Shown: positions 52,539 to 62,278 of the stretch, in pieces
Layout: each line of letters begins with the position of its first letter
How positions within the stretch are numbered: position 1 is the stretch's first letter
Source of the DNA: Alphaproteobacteria bacterium
GTDB lineage: Bacteria; Pseudomonadota; Alphaproteobacteria; JACAEB01
Length of the DNA: 64,000 nt
Assembly: GCA_024236075.1 (NCBI GenBank)
Contig: JACKLE010000006.1
Coordinates: forward strand, 58,253 to 122,252
Reading direction: 5' to 3'
Notes under the pieces: model-generated
What the model was told of the DNA's origin: nothing
The model's input: the letters and a program-made list of their open reading frames with translations, nothing else
Database searches by the model: none
Made by a program: the position numbers and the translations under genes

Positions 52539-54008
52539 TCAGTGGTTGTAAGCGCGCTCGCCATGTTCGCTGATGTCGAGGCCCTCCAACTCCTGATCCT
52601 CGCCGACCCTCAGCCCGAAGATCGCCTTTAGGATGAAGAAGATCGCGGTGCTGCCCACGACCGACCACAGAACGACCGTGCCCACGTCCCAAATCTGCGA
52701 CAGGAGCTGGCCGCCAAGACTGTACGGGGCATTGTCGCAACTCTCAAAGCCGTGCGCCGCACAGGTCGCATAGTCGACGATCCCGGTGCCCCCGAGCGCC
52801 GGATTGACGAGGATGCCGGTGAGGATCGCGCCCACCATGCCGCCCACTCCGTGGACGCCGAAGGCGTCGAGCGAGTCGTCGTAGCCGAACATCTTCTTGG
52901 CCGCGGTGCAGAAGAAGAAGCAGACCGGGCTCACGACGAGGCCGAGCACGAGCGCGCCCATCGGGCCCGCGAAGCCGGAGGCCGGCGTCACTGCGACGAG
53001 GCCGGCGACGACGCCGGTGATGAGACCGAGCAGGCTCGGCTTGCCCTTCACGATCCACTCGAGAACGGTCCAGGTGAAGCCGGCCATGGCCGTGGCGATG
53101 AAGGTGTTGGCGAGCGCGAGCGCGGCATATTCGTTCGCCTCGAGATTGGAGCCGGCATTGAAGCCGAACCAGCCGACCCAGAGAAGCGCCGCGCCGACCA
53201 TGGCGAGCGTCACGGAATGGGGCGGCATCGCCTCCTTCTCGTAGCCGCGGCGATGGCCGGCGATGATCGCGCCGACGAGGCCGGCGACGCCCGCATTGAT
53301 GTGCACGACGCTGCCGCCCGCGAAGTCGATCGCGCCGAGCTGCCAGAGGAAGCCCGCCGTGTCCGCGCTCGCGGGGTCGGCGGCGACGCCGCTCGGGCCC
53401 GGCCAGAACCAGACCATGTGGGCGATCGGGCAATAGACGAAGGTCATCCAAAGCCCGGCGAAGAAGACGAGCGACACGAACTTCACGCGCTCGACGAAGG
53501 CACCGATGGCGAGCGCGGTCGTGATCGCCGCGAAGGTCATCTGGAAGCAGACGAAGATGATCTCGTGAATGCCGACGCCGATCGTGAAGGTCTCCGCGAC
53601 GGCGGTGATCGGCACGCCCTTGAGGAACGCCTTGCCGAGGCCGCCGATGAAGGGCTGGAGGACACCCTCGCTTCCGGTGAAGGCGAGGCTGTAGCCGTAG
53701 AGGAACCACAGCACGCAGACGAGGCATTCGATCATGAAGATCTGGATGAGGACGGACGCCATGTTCTTGGTGCGCACCATCCCGCCATAGAAGAGCGCGA
53801 GGCCGGGCACCGTCATGAGGAGCACGAGCACCGTCGACACCATCATCCAGACGTCGTCGGCCTTGTTCACGGCGAGGGCGGGAGGCGCGGCCTGCGCCAT
53901 CGCCGGGGCGAGCGCGCCCGAGGCGAGGAGGAGAAGCCCCGCCCCCAGTCCCGCAACGCCTGCCCGTTTCGCCTTCGTCATGGCCTTCCGTTCGTCCGCG
54001 ATGGTCAT
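52539..54008 (-). CDS. amtB: Ammonium transporter, glnK-proximal copy
   Basis: 489 residues. A signal-like N-terminus (GLGAGLLLLASGALAPAMAQA) precedes eleven membrane helices. Family motifs include GLALFYGGMVRTKNMASV, the pore histidine in VVHINAGVAGLVG, WVGWFGFNAGSN and the second histidine in DAFGVHGVGGMVG. It imports ammonium under GlnK control. The gene follows glnK by 68 bp, the usual glnK-amtB order. ATG 54008 is preferred over upstream extensions that run into glnK in another frame. Confidence 0.95.
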   Translation of the reverse strand: MTIADERKAMTKAKRAGVAGLGAGLLLLASGALAPAMAQAAPPALAVNKADDVWMMVSTVLVLLMTVPGLALFYGGMVRTKNMASVLIQIFMIECLVCVLWFLYGYSLAFTGSEGVLQPFIGGLGKAFLKGVPITAVAETFTIGVGIHEIIFVCFQMTFAAITTALAIGAFVERVKFVSLVFFAGLWMTFVYCPIAHMVWFWPGPSGVAADPASADTAGFLWQLGAIDFAGGSVVHINAGVAGLVGAIIAGHRRGYEKEAMPPHSVTLAMVGAALLWVGWFGFNAGSNLEANEYAALALANTFIATAMAGFTWTVLEWIVKGKPSLLGLITGVVAGLVAVTPASGFAGPMGALVLGLVVSPVCFFFCTAAKKMFGYDDSLDAFGVHGVGGMVGAILTGILVNPALGGTGIVDYATCAAHGFESCDNAPYSLGGQLLSQIWDVGTVVLWSVVGSTAIFFILKAIFGLRVGEDQELEGLDISEHGERAYNH

Positions 54009-54076
54009 GGTGCGCTTCCGTCCCTTTGTGCTTGTGGGCGCGTGTGCCGTCGCCGGCTCCGCGCCGCACATTCTAG

Positions 54077-54827
<751 letters not shown>

Positions 54828-56033
54828 GTGCTCGAGGGCAGGCGCATTCTCCTCATCATCGGCGGCGGCATCGCGGCCTATAAGAGCCTCGAGCTCATTC
54901 GCCGCCTGAAGGAGCGCGGCGCCTCGGTGCGCGCGATCCTGACGCGCGGCGGGGCGCAGTTCATCACGCCGCTCGCCGTCGGAAGCCTCACCGGGGAAAA
55001 GGTCTCGTCCGAGCTCTTCAGCCTCACCGACGAGGCGGAGATGGGCCATATCGAGCTATCGCGCGCGGCCGATCTCCTCGTGGTGGCGCCCGCCACCGCG
55101 CACCTCATGGCGCGCATGGCGGCCGGTCTCGCCGACGACCTCGCGACGACCGTGCTGCTCGCGACCGACAAGCCGGTGCTCGTCGCGCCGGCGATGAATG
55201 TGCGCATGTGGAGCCACGCGGCGACGCAGCGCAATCTCGCGCGTCTCGCGGCCGACGGCATCGCCGTCGTCGGGCCGAACGAGGGGCCGATGGCCTGCAA
55301 CGAGTTCGGGCCGGGCCGCATGGCGGAGCCCGCGGAAATCCTCGCCGCCATCGAGGCGTCCTTCGGCGCCGGCCCGCTCGCCGGGCGCCGGGCGCTCGTG
55401 ACCGCCGGCCCCACGCGCGAGCCCATCGATCCCGTGCGCTACATCGCCAACCGTTCCAGCGGCCGCCAGGGCTATGCCATCGCCGAGGCGCTGGCGCGGC
55501 TCGGCGCCGACACGACGCTCGTCTCGGGGCCCGCCGAGATCGCGCCGCCCGCCGCGGTGCGCTGCGTCAAGGTCGAGACGGCCGGCGAGATGCTCGCCGC
55601 CTGCGAGGCGGCGCTGCCCGTCGAGGTCGCCGTCTGCGCGGCGGCCGTCGCCGACTGGCGCGCCCGCGCCCAGGCGAACCAGAAGATCAAGAAGTCGAAG
55701 GCGGGGCTCCCCGCGCTCGAGCTCGTCGAGAATCCCGACATCCTCGCGACCCTCTCGCGGCCCGGGCCGCGCCGGCCGCGCCTCGTCGTGGGCTTCGCCG
55801 CGGAGACCGAGGACGTCATCGCCCATGCGAGCGCCAAGCGCGCGGCCAAGGGCTGCGACTGGATCGTGGCGAACGACGTCTCGCCGGGGACGGGCATCAT
55901 GGGCGGGGAGGAGAACGCCGTTCACCTCATCACGCCCGCCGGCGCCGAGAGCTGGGAGCGCGCGCCCAAGAGCGCGGTCGCGGCCCGTCTCGCCGCGCGC
56001 ATCGCCGAGACGCTCGCGGGAGGCGCGTCGTGA
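54828..56033 (+). CDS. coaBC: Bifunctional phosphopantothenoylcysteine decarboxylase / phosphopantothenate-cysteine ligase
   Basis: 401 residues. The FMN decarboxylase half ([56 protein letters not shown]) is followed by the ligase half ([48 protein letters not shown]). It performs two steps of coenzyme A synthesis. GTG 54828 is the start. Its stop overlaps the dut start. Confidence 0.96.
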   Translation: MLEGRRILLIIGGGIAAYKSLELIRRLKERGASVRAILTRGGAQFITPLAVGSLTGEKVSSELFSLTDEAEMGHIELSRAADLLVVAPATAHLMARMAAGLADDLATTVLLATDKPVLVAPAMNVRMWSHAATQRNLARLAADGIAVVGPNEGPMACNEFGPGRMAEPAEILAAIEASFGAGPLAGRRALVTAGPTREPIDPVRYIANRSSGRQGYAIAEALARLGADTTLVSGPAEIAPPAAVRCVKVETAGEMLAACEAALPVEVAVCAAAVADWRARAQANQKIKKSKAGLPALELVENPDILATLSRPGPRRPRLVVGFAAETEDVIAHASAKRAAKGCDWIVANDVSPGTGIMGGEENAVHLITPAGAESWERAPKSAVAARLAARIAETLAGGAS

Positions 56034-56506
56034 CGCCGGTCAAGGTCGCCGTCATGCGCCTGCCGCACGGCGAGGGCCTGCCGCTCCCCGCCTATGCGAC
56101 CGCGCTCGCCGCCGGCCTCGACCTTCACGCCGCGCTCGGCGAGCGCGAGGAGCTGACCATCGAGCCGGGCGCCTGGAAGGCCGTGCCTACGGGCATCGCC
56201 ATCGCGCTGCCGCCCGGCTACGAGGCGCAGGTGCGCCCGCGCTCGGGGCTCGCGCGGCGCCACGGCCTCACGCTGCTCAACGCTCCGGGCACGGTCGATG
56301 CCGATTATCGCGGCGAGATCGAGGTGATGCTCGTCAATCGCGGCCCGAGCCCCGTGACGCTCGCGCGCGGCGACCGCATCGCGCAGATGGTCGTCGCGCC
56401 CGTGACGCGCATCGCCTGGGAGGAGGTCGACGAGCTTTCCGCCACGGCGCGGGGCGCGGGCGGGTTCGGCTCGACGGGGCTCAAGGCGCAGGGGGCGGGG
56501 CGATGA
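56030..56506 (+). CDS. dut: dUTP diphosphatase
   Basis: 158 residues. The trimeric dUTPase motifs are all present: AAGLDLHAA (I), [11 protein letters not shown] (II), [14 protein letters not shown] (III), [13 protein letters not shown] (IV) and [10 protein letters not shown] (V). It removes dUTP and makes dUMP. The GTG start overlaps the coaBC stop by 4 bp, and its own stop overlaps the Rrf2 gene start, so the three are translationally coupled. Confidence 0.97.
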   Translation: MTPVKVAVMRLPHGEGLPLPAYATALAAGLDLHAALGEREELTIEPGAWKAVPTGIAIALPPGYEAQVRPRSGLARRHGLTLLNAPGTVDADYRGEIEVMLVNRGPSPVTLARGDRIAQMVVAPVTRIAWEEVDELSATARGAGGFGSTGLKAQGAGR

Positions 56507-56958
56507 TGTTCCGCCTCTCGCGCAAGACCCAGCTCGCCCTCGAGGCGGTGGTCGACATCGCCTTCCACTCCCGGCCCGACCCGGTGCAGTCCAAGGAGAT
56601 CACCGAGCGGCAGGGCGTGCCGCAGCGCTATCTCGAGCAGGTGATGCAGCATCTCGTCCATGCCGGCATATTGAAGGGCGTGCGGGGGCCGAAGGGCGGC
56701 TACCGCCTCGCCCGCGAGCGCCGGCGCATCACGGTCGGCGAGATCGTCCGCATCGTGAGCGAGCTCGAGCAGAACGGAACGACCGAGCAGGACAGCCAGT
56801 CCGACCTCTCGCTCAAGGTCGTGCGCCCCCTCGTCGAGACCCTGCACGACGAGATGATGGAGCGTCTCGAAGCCATCACCGTCGAGGATCTCTGCCGGCG
56901 CGCGATGGCGGCCGGCGTGCGTCTCGGCCGCCTCGAGCGAGCCGACTTCACGATCTGA
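56503..56958 (+). CDS. Rrf2 family transcriptional regulator
   Basis: 151 residues with the Rrf2 winged helix ([56 protein letters not shown]). It has only one cysteine in the C-terminal half (VEDLCRR), so it cannot hold an IscR-type three-Cys cluster. With cysK starting 48 bp downstream, a CymR-like role in cysteine supply is likely (inference). ATG 56503 overlaps the dut stop. Confidence 0.92.
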   Translation: MMFRLSRKTQLALEAVVDIAFHSRPDPVQSKEITERQGVPQRYLEQVMQHLVHAGILKGVRGPKGGYRLARERRRITVGEIVRIVSELEQNGTTEQDSQSDLSLKVVRPLVETLHDEMMERLEAITVEDLCRRAMAAGVRLGRLERADFTI

Positions 56959-57006
56959 GCCACAATTCGGGGCACCCGCGCCCCGCAACCCGATGGAGTG
57001 CCGCCA

Positions 57007-57972
57007 ATGGCAGAGCTTTCGAACAAGGTTCCCGGCCGCGGCCGCATCTACGATTCGATCACGGAGACGATCGGCGACACGCCGCTCGTGCGCATGCGCC
57101 GCCTGCCGGCGCTCCACGGCGCCAAGGCCGACATCCTCCTCAAGCTCGAATTCTTCAACCCCATCGGCAGCGTCAAGGACCGCATCGGCGTCTCGATGAT
57201 CGAGGCGCTCGAGGCCGAGGGGCGCATCGGCCCCGACACGCGCATCGTCGAGCCGACGAGCGGCAATACGGGCATCGCGCTCGCCTTCGTGTGCGCGGCC
57301 AAGGGCTACAAGCTCACGCTCGTCATGCCCGAGTCGATGTCGGTCGAGCGGCGCAAGATGCTCGCGCTCCTCGGCGCCGAGCTCGTGCTCACCCCGGCGG
57401 CGGAAGGCATGCGCGGCGCGGTCGCCAAGGCGCGCGACATCGTCGCCGCGACGCCGGGCGCCGTCATGCCGCAGCAGTTCGAGAACCCCGCGAACCCCGC
57501 CATCCACCGGCGCACCACGGCGGAGGAAATCTGGAACGACACGGCCGGCAAGGTCGACGCGCTCATCTCCGGCGTCGGCACGGGCGGCACCATCACCGGC
57601 GTCGCGCAGGTCATCAAGCCGCGCAAGCCCTCCTTCCGCGTGATCGCGGTCGAGCCCGAGGACAGCCCCGTGCTCTCGGGCGGCAAGCCGGGGCCGCACA
57701 AGATTCAGGGCATCGGCGCGGGCTTCGTCCCCGCGATCCTCGAGCGCAGCCTCGTCGACGAGGTGGTGACCATCGGCAACGAGACCGCCTTCGCCATGGC
57801 GCGCGAGGCGGCCCGGCTCGAAGGCATCCCCGGCGGCATCTCCTCCGGCGCGGCGATCGCGGCCGCGCTCGAGGTCGGCGCGCGCCCCGAAATGGCCGGC
57901 AAGATGATCGTCGCGATCATCCCCTCCTTCGCCGAGCGCTATCTCTCGACGGCGCTGTTCGATGGGCTGTGA
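57007..57972 (+). CDS. cysK: Cysteine synthase A (O-acetylserine sulfhydrylase)
   Basis: 321 residues. The PLP lysine is Lys57 in [21 protein letters not shown] binds the substrate carboxylate, GTGGTITG holds the cofactor phosphate, and the tail [13 protein letters not shown] is typical. It makes cysteine from O-acetylserine and sulfide. ATG 57007 is preceded by GGAGTG; an in-frame GTG lies three codons earlier. The sequence drops abruptly in GC just after its stop. Confidence 0.96.
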   Translation: MAELSNKVPGRGRIYDSITETIGDTPLVRMRRLPALHGAKADILLKLEFFNPIGSVKDRIGVSMIEALEAEGRIGPDTRIVEPTSGNTGIALAFVCAAKGYKLTLVMPESMSVERRKMLALLGAELVLTPAAEGMRGAVAKARDIVAATPGAVMPQQFENPANPAIHRRTTAEEIWNDTAGKVDALISGVGTGGTITGVAQVIKPRKPSFRVIAVEPEDSPVLSGGKPGPHKIQGIGAGFVPAILERSLVDEVVTIGNETAFAMAREAARLEGIPGGISSGAAIAAALEVGARPEMAGKMIVAIIPSFAERYLSTALFDGL

Positions 57973-58159
57973 GCGAGCAGCCCAAGTGTTGAGGCTCTCG
58001 TTGGGCGCCGGGTGCGGGATGTGGGCAGCTCCATTCGAGGTACACGGTTTGAGGGCTTGGGTGCGAAAATAAGGTGTTATTTCTCCTTATTTGGCGTCCC
58101 CTCAATTGAGGCCGTGATACGAACGCAGAACAAGTTTGCTCGACGAAGCTAAGTGGATA
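57973..58159. other. Left boundary of the AT-rich insert
   Basis: GC content falls through this stretch. It contains an inverted repeat AAATAAGG-N10-CCTTATTT (58067-58092) and a perfect 12-bp palindrome CCTCAATTGAGG (58100-58111) close to the start of the foreign-looking gene. No direct repeat matching the right boundary was seen. Confidence 0.5.
58067..58111 (+). promoter_or_regulatory. Inverted repeats upstream of the AT-rich nuclease-like gene
   Basis: AAATAAGG/CCTTATTT (58067-58092) and CCTCAATTGAGG (58100-58111) lie 49-93 bp before the ATG at 58160. They could be an operator or a hairpin protecting against read-through from cysK. Confidence 0.4.
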
Positions 58160-59596
58160 ATGGCAACACTTCGTGATCCGGTCCTGTTTACCAAGTACTT
58201 TGGTGTTGACACAAACGTGCTTCGAGAGCTCGGGTTGTTTGACCCATTGTTGAATGCAGACACAAAGCTATTTGTTGATCCTTTATTATTAAAGGAGAGC
58301 AAAAATCAGATCGTCTCTATTGGTGCGGTTGCGAATTTCGAAACGTCTTTTGGTGAAATAATCAAGGTTCTCAAATATTCGACCGAGATAGGCGATGTGC
58401 CTTGGCGAAACGCAGATCGTCTGTTCACTTTTAAGGAACCGCTAGAAACGTGTCTCGGTTATGGTGACAGCACCACACACGGAAGCGCAATTGGTCCAAC
58501 ACTACGACATAAACTTATGTCTACTGCAATGGCAATCATTGAACTAGGTATTCAAGATCCAGAGTTGTTTGCGCTTATGGGATTGCTTGAGGAGGGGATT
58601 GGGCCGGATCGTATCAGCGATATGACCACACATGCGATCAAACCGGCACTTTATGAGCTCAACGATTCTGTTATTTCACATTTGGGCGTCACGCCAACTG
58701 TGTTCGAACTGGGTCACAAGAAATACAATCTCGTGCGGAATCCCTTCGAATCCGATGTGCGGCCGGTGCTCTTGTTACCGCAAGACATTTTGCGAGAATT
58801 GCCGGTGGCGCATGATTGGAGTGATGTAGCAGATGCGGCCGATAAGAACCAACAACTTCGTGATCGCGTAAACAAGGAAATTGGCGACCTTTGGGCCATT
58901 CGGACTCGAAAGGACAAGCAAAACGCAAGAGTTGCGGCCCTTCGTAATCGGAGGGCGTTTGAGACTTTGATGGCTGCTGTCGGATTGACGGATAAAGTGC
59001 CCTATGACCCAGGTGAGGACCGGGAAGGGCATTATCTTTGGCGAAAAGCTCTAAATGAAATCGCCTCAGAATTCCCGGTCACTATCGAGAAACCTCAAGC
59101 CGAGACTATTCAAGAGCTCGAGCGGGTTACGGATCAAATCATTAAGACGTTCGCCGATCTTGTCGAAAACAAGGGTCAATGGTTTCACTTTTGGCATCGT
59201 GCGGAGTGTAGGCATGAGCGCGCGGTGCAGCGGTTCTTCTTTGCGGTCGCGGAGGTCTACTGCAAGGCAAATGGCCTCGACATTAGCCCTGAGACTGATA
59301 GCGGCGGGGGGCCTGTAGATTTCAAATTTTCCGTTGGCTACAACGCGCGGGTCCTTGTGGAAATTAAGCTCTCCACTGGAAAGGTCGTGTCTGGTTACAG
59401 GGCGCAGCTAGAGGCTTACAAAATGGCCGAAAGCACATCTCGGGCACGATATTTGATCGTTGATGTCGGTCAAATGGGCAATAAGCTTGAGGAAGTTCTC
59501 AAACTTAAAAACGCTCGTTTAGCTGACGGTTATCCCGCGGCTGATATCATTGTTGTTGATGGAACACGCAAGCTCTCCGCAAGCAAACGTAATTAG
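58160..59596 (+). CDS. Horizontally acquired protein with C-terminal RecB/Cas4-like nuclease motifs
   Basis: About 478 residues in sequence far richer in A/T than all neighbours. The C-terminal ~100 residues show a PD-(D/E)xK pattern of the RecB/Cas4 type: Asp387 in GGGPVDFKF, Glu401 and Lys403 in VLVEIKLS, then Gln416 and Tyr420 in AQLEAYKMAE. The N-terminal ~370 residues (LRDPVLFTKYFGVDTNVLRELGLFDP in two parts, later EEGIGPDRISDMTTHAI) match no family I know. Isolation, composition and a nuclease-type domain suggest a phage-defence or restriction effector, but this is inference. TTG 58136 is an alternative start. Confidence 0.75.
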   Translation: MATLRDPVLFTKYFGVDTNVLRELGLFDPLLNADTKLFVDPLLLKESKNQIVSIGAVANFETSFGEIIKVLKYSTEIGDVPWRNADRLFTFKEPLETCLGYGDSTTHGSAIGPTLRHKLMSTAMAIIELGIQDPELFALMGLLEEGIGPDRISDMTTHAIKPALYELNDSVISHLGVTPTVFELGHKKYNLVRNPFESDVRPVLLLPQDILRELPVAHDWSDVADAADKNQQLRDRVNKEIGDLWAIRTRKDKQNARVAALRNRRAFETLMAAVGLTDKVPYDPGEDREGHYLWRKALNEIASEFPVTIEKPQAETIQELERVTDQIIKTFADLVENKGQWFHFWHRAECRHERAVQRFFFAVAEVYCKANGLDISPETDSGGGPVDFKFSVGYNARVLVEIKLSTGKVVSGYRAQLEAYKMAESTSRARYLIVDVGQMGNKLEEVLKLKNARLADGYPAADIIVVDGTRKLSASKRN

Positions 59597-59664
59597 GACG
59601 CCCAACTTGGGAAACACAATACCTATTTTGAGTGACAGAACAATTCGGACATCCCATGGCATTT

Positions 59665-59704
59665 CTCTCTGGCTGCATATAAATCTCTCTGGCCGCATAT
59701 AAAT
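59665..59704. repeat. Two tandem copies of a 20-bp repeat
   Basis: CTCTCTGGCTGCATATAAAT (59665-59684) and a copy with one base changed (59685-59704) lie between the nuclease-like gene and the sulfotransferase gene, near the right edge of the AT-rich insert. The repeat may mark a junction or contain protein-binding sites. Confidence 0.75.
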
Positions 59705-59750
59705 ATGTCACCCGAAGGCGCACTGGCTTTTCGGTCGCCACTAAAGGCCC

Positions 59751-60650
59751 TCAGCTCAGCCACGAGATGAGGTCGCGCCCGACGAGGTCCTGGAGGCGCA
59801 GGACGTCGTCCCTGAGCGCGGCGACGAGGCGGGCGCGGGCCTCGGCGGGCATGTCGTCGCGCTCCATGTTGCGCGCGGCGAGCGCGTCGCGGATGCGCCG
59901 GCGCAGGTCGTAGGGGATGACGGCCGCCGCGATCCGCGTCAGCGGATTGGGCTTCATCAGAAAGTCCTGGAACCGCTGATTCTTCGGCGTGCCGCCCGCA
60001 TTGGGGCGGTGCGAGACGTCGGGCGCGAAGCCGTCGTCGACGCCGACGAAGCGGAACAGCTCGGCGAGGACGTCGAGGGGCTTGGCGTCGAAATCCTCGT
60101 AGAGGAAGAGCTTTAGCTGGTCGCGCGGGAAGAGCGCGGTGTAGCGCGAGAGCTGCTCGAAATAGCGCGGGAAGCGGCTATAGCCGAAGAGCGGCTGCCA
60201 GCCCGCCTTGAGGCGCTCCTCCTCGAGCGTGAGCGCCTTCACGAAATCCTCCGCCGGCTCGATGGTCTGCCGCTTCGCGTAGAGATAGTGCGAATAGGCC
60301 TGCTCGATCGGATTGCGCAGGATGGCGACGAGGCGCGCATCGGGCACGCGGCGGTGGATGCGCGCGGGCGCCTTCTCCGCGTAAAGATAAAGCGGGCAGG
60401 CCTCGCCGCGCGCGGCGCCCTCGGGGGCGGCCTCGAACAGCGCCTCGTATTCCGCGAGGCTCGTCATCGAATTGTTGATGTAGTCGGCGCCCGGGCCCTT
60501 GCAGGCGAGCGTCTCGCCCTCGAAGGCGAAGAAATTCGTCTCCTTCCTCGGCGTCATGTAGATGCCGGGGTGCTGCTTCAGATAGTCGTAGAGCGCGGTC
60601 GTGCCCGACCGTGCCGCGCCGATGATGAGGAACGTCGGCAGTCGCGCCAT
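59751..60650 (-). CDS. Sulfotransferase family protein
   Basis: 299 residues. The PAPS 5'-phosphosulfate loop is IIGAARSGTTALYDYLKQHP and the 3'-phosphate-binding motif is LVAILRNPIEQAYSHY. It moves sulfate from PAPS to a hydroxyl or amine, probably a glycan or lipid. With a GT39-like transferase, a glycosidase-like lipoprotein and a flippase adjacent, modification of a surface polysaccharide is likely. It is divergent from the GT39-like gene. Confidence 0.9.
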   Translation of the reverse strand: MARLPTFLIIGAARSGTTALYDYLKQHPGIYMTPRKETNFFAFEGETLACKGPGADYINNSMTSLAEYEALFEAAPEGAARGEACPLYLYAEKAPARIHRRVPDARLVAILRNPIEQAYSHYLYAKRQTIEPAEDFVKALTLEEERLKAGWQPLFGYSRFPRYFEQLSRYTALFPRDQLKLFLYEDFDAKPLDVLAELFRFVGVDDGFAPDVSHRPNAGGTPKNQRFQDFLMKPNPLTRIAAAVIPYDLRRRIRDALAARNMERDDMPAEARARLVAALRDDVLRLQDLVGRDLISWLS

Positions 60651-60776
60651 GCTGGAAACCCCCCGGGGACTCGGGCTCCTTCTATCCGGCGCGTCGCTGC
60701 AAGTTCAAGGCCGGAACGGGTGGGCTGGTCCCCGGCTTGCAGGCGGGCTATCCAGGAAAGGCCGAGGGGAACGGAA

Positions 60777-62264
60777 ATGCCGACGATCTCGAACCGCGAT
60801 CTGGCGATTCTCGCGGGGATTCTCGTCCTCGCGGCGGTCCTGCGCATCGTGGGGCTCGACGCGCCGCTCTGGTTCGACGAGATCGTGACGTTGACCGAGA
60901 GCGTGCGCGCGCCCTTCGGCGAGCTCGTCACCCGCTACTCGACCAACAACCACATGCTCTACAGCCTCGAGGCGAAGGCGGTCATCGCCCTCCTCGGCGA
61001 GCATGCCTGGACGCTGCGCCTGCCCGCCATGCTCTTCGGGGTGGCGAGCATCGCCGCCATATGGTGGCTCGCCCGGCCGATCGTCGGAACGGTTCAGGCC
61101 CATGTCACGGCCGGGCTCCTCGCGGTCTCCTATCATCACATCTGGTTCTCGCAGAACGCGCGCGGCTATACCGAGCTCCTCTTCCTCAGCATCCTCGGCA
61201 CGATCCTTTTCCTCGACGGGCTCAGGCGGCCAAGCTGGGGCCGCTGGTGCGGCTTCGGCCTCGCGCTCGCGCTCGCGGCCTACACCCATCTCACGGGCGC
61301 CTTCTTCTTCGCGGCGCTCGGCCTCGTCTATCTCGGCGTCCTCGTGCGCCGCCATCTCTGGCGGCCGGCCGGCGCCGCGCCCGCCGGCCTCGGCGAGATC
61401 GTGGCGGGGGAGCTGAAGCCGGTCGCCGGCTTCGCGCTCGGCGGGCTCCTCACCCTGCTCCTCTACGCCCCCCTCTTTCCGGACGTCGTGTCCGCGGTCG
61501 GCGAGGTGTCGCAGACCTCGGCCGTCGACGCCATGAAGGAATATCAGAACCCGCTCTGGACCCTCGTGGAGGCCGTGCGCACGCTGACCGGGCCCGGCGC
61601 GCTGATGGCGCTCATCGGCGCGGGCGCGCTCGTCCTCACCGGGCTCGGCATCGCCGTCACGGCGCGCAGGGAGCCGCTCTTCGGCTGGATCGTCGTCGCG
61701 AGCATCGCCCTCACGGCGGTCATGCTCTCGCTCCTCTCCATGCGGATCTGGCCGCGCTTCTTCTTCGTCGACATCGGCTTCATCATGATGCTGATCGTCG
61801 CCGGCGTCGCGGCGGTCTGTGGCTTTCTCGCCGAGAAGGCGCGCGCGCTCGTCCGCCTGCCCGTCGGGGCCGGGTCGCTCTTCGCGCTCGCCTGCCTCGC
61901 GATGGTCGCGCTGTCGGGCCTTCTCGCGGCGCGCAACTACGAGGCGCCCAAGCAGGACCTCGAAGGCGCCTACCGTCTTGTCGAGAGCGAGCGCGCGCCC
62001 GGCGACCGCATCTACGCCGTCGGCGTGGGCCGGACGCCGTTCGTCACCTACTATCGGGCGGGATGGGGCGACCTCGCGACCAGGGGCGAGCTCGAGGCGA
62101 GCCTTGCCGCGCCCGGTCGGACCTATGTGATCGTCGCCTTCCCCCAGCGCGCGCGCCGGGCCCAGAGCGAGGTCATGGGCGCGGTCGAGGCCGAGCTCGA
62201 GACGGCCCGCCTCTTCCCGGGGACGCTCGGCGACGGCAACGTGCTGGTCTTCCGCAGCCGCTGA
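60777..62264 (+). CDS. GT39-like integral-membrane glycosyltransferase
   Basis: 495 residues with about ten membrane segments. The first loop has the catalytic-type acidic pair in LDAPLWFDEIVTL, and a second in the WFSQNARGYTELLFL region, as in ArnT/PMT-type (PF13231) enzymes. These transfer a sugar from a polyprenyl phosphate to a periplasmic acceptor. The last ~130 residues form a soluble domain. ATG 60777 follows GAGGGGAACGGAA. The glycosidase-like lipoprotein starts 14 bp downstream. Confidence 0.87.
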   Translation: MPTISNRDLAILAGILVLAAVLRIVGLDAPLWFDEIVTLTESVRAPFGELVTRYSTNNHMLYSLEAKAVIALLGEHAWTLRLPAMLFGVASIAAIWWLARPIVGTVQAHVTAGLLAVSYHHIWFSQNARGYTELLFLSILGTILFLDGLRRPSWGRWCGFGLALALAAYTHLTGAFFFAALGLVYLGVLVRRHLWRPAGAAPAGLGEIVAGELKPVAGFALGGLLTLLLYAPLFPDVVSAVGEVSQTSAVDAMKEYQNPLWTLVEAVRTLTGPGALMALIGAGALVLTGLGIAVTARREPLFGWIVVASIALTAVMLSLLSMRIWPRFFFVDIGFIMMLIVAGVAAVCGFLAEKARALVRLPVGAGSLFALACLAMVALSGLLAARNYEAPKQDLEGAYRLVESERAPGDRIYAVGVGRTPFVTYYRAGWGDLATRGELEASLAAPGRTYVIVAFPQRARRAQSEVMGAVEAELETARLFPGTLGDGNVLVFRSR

Positions 62265-62278
62265 AAGGCGCTCTTGAA

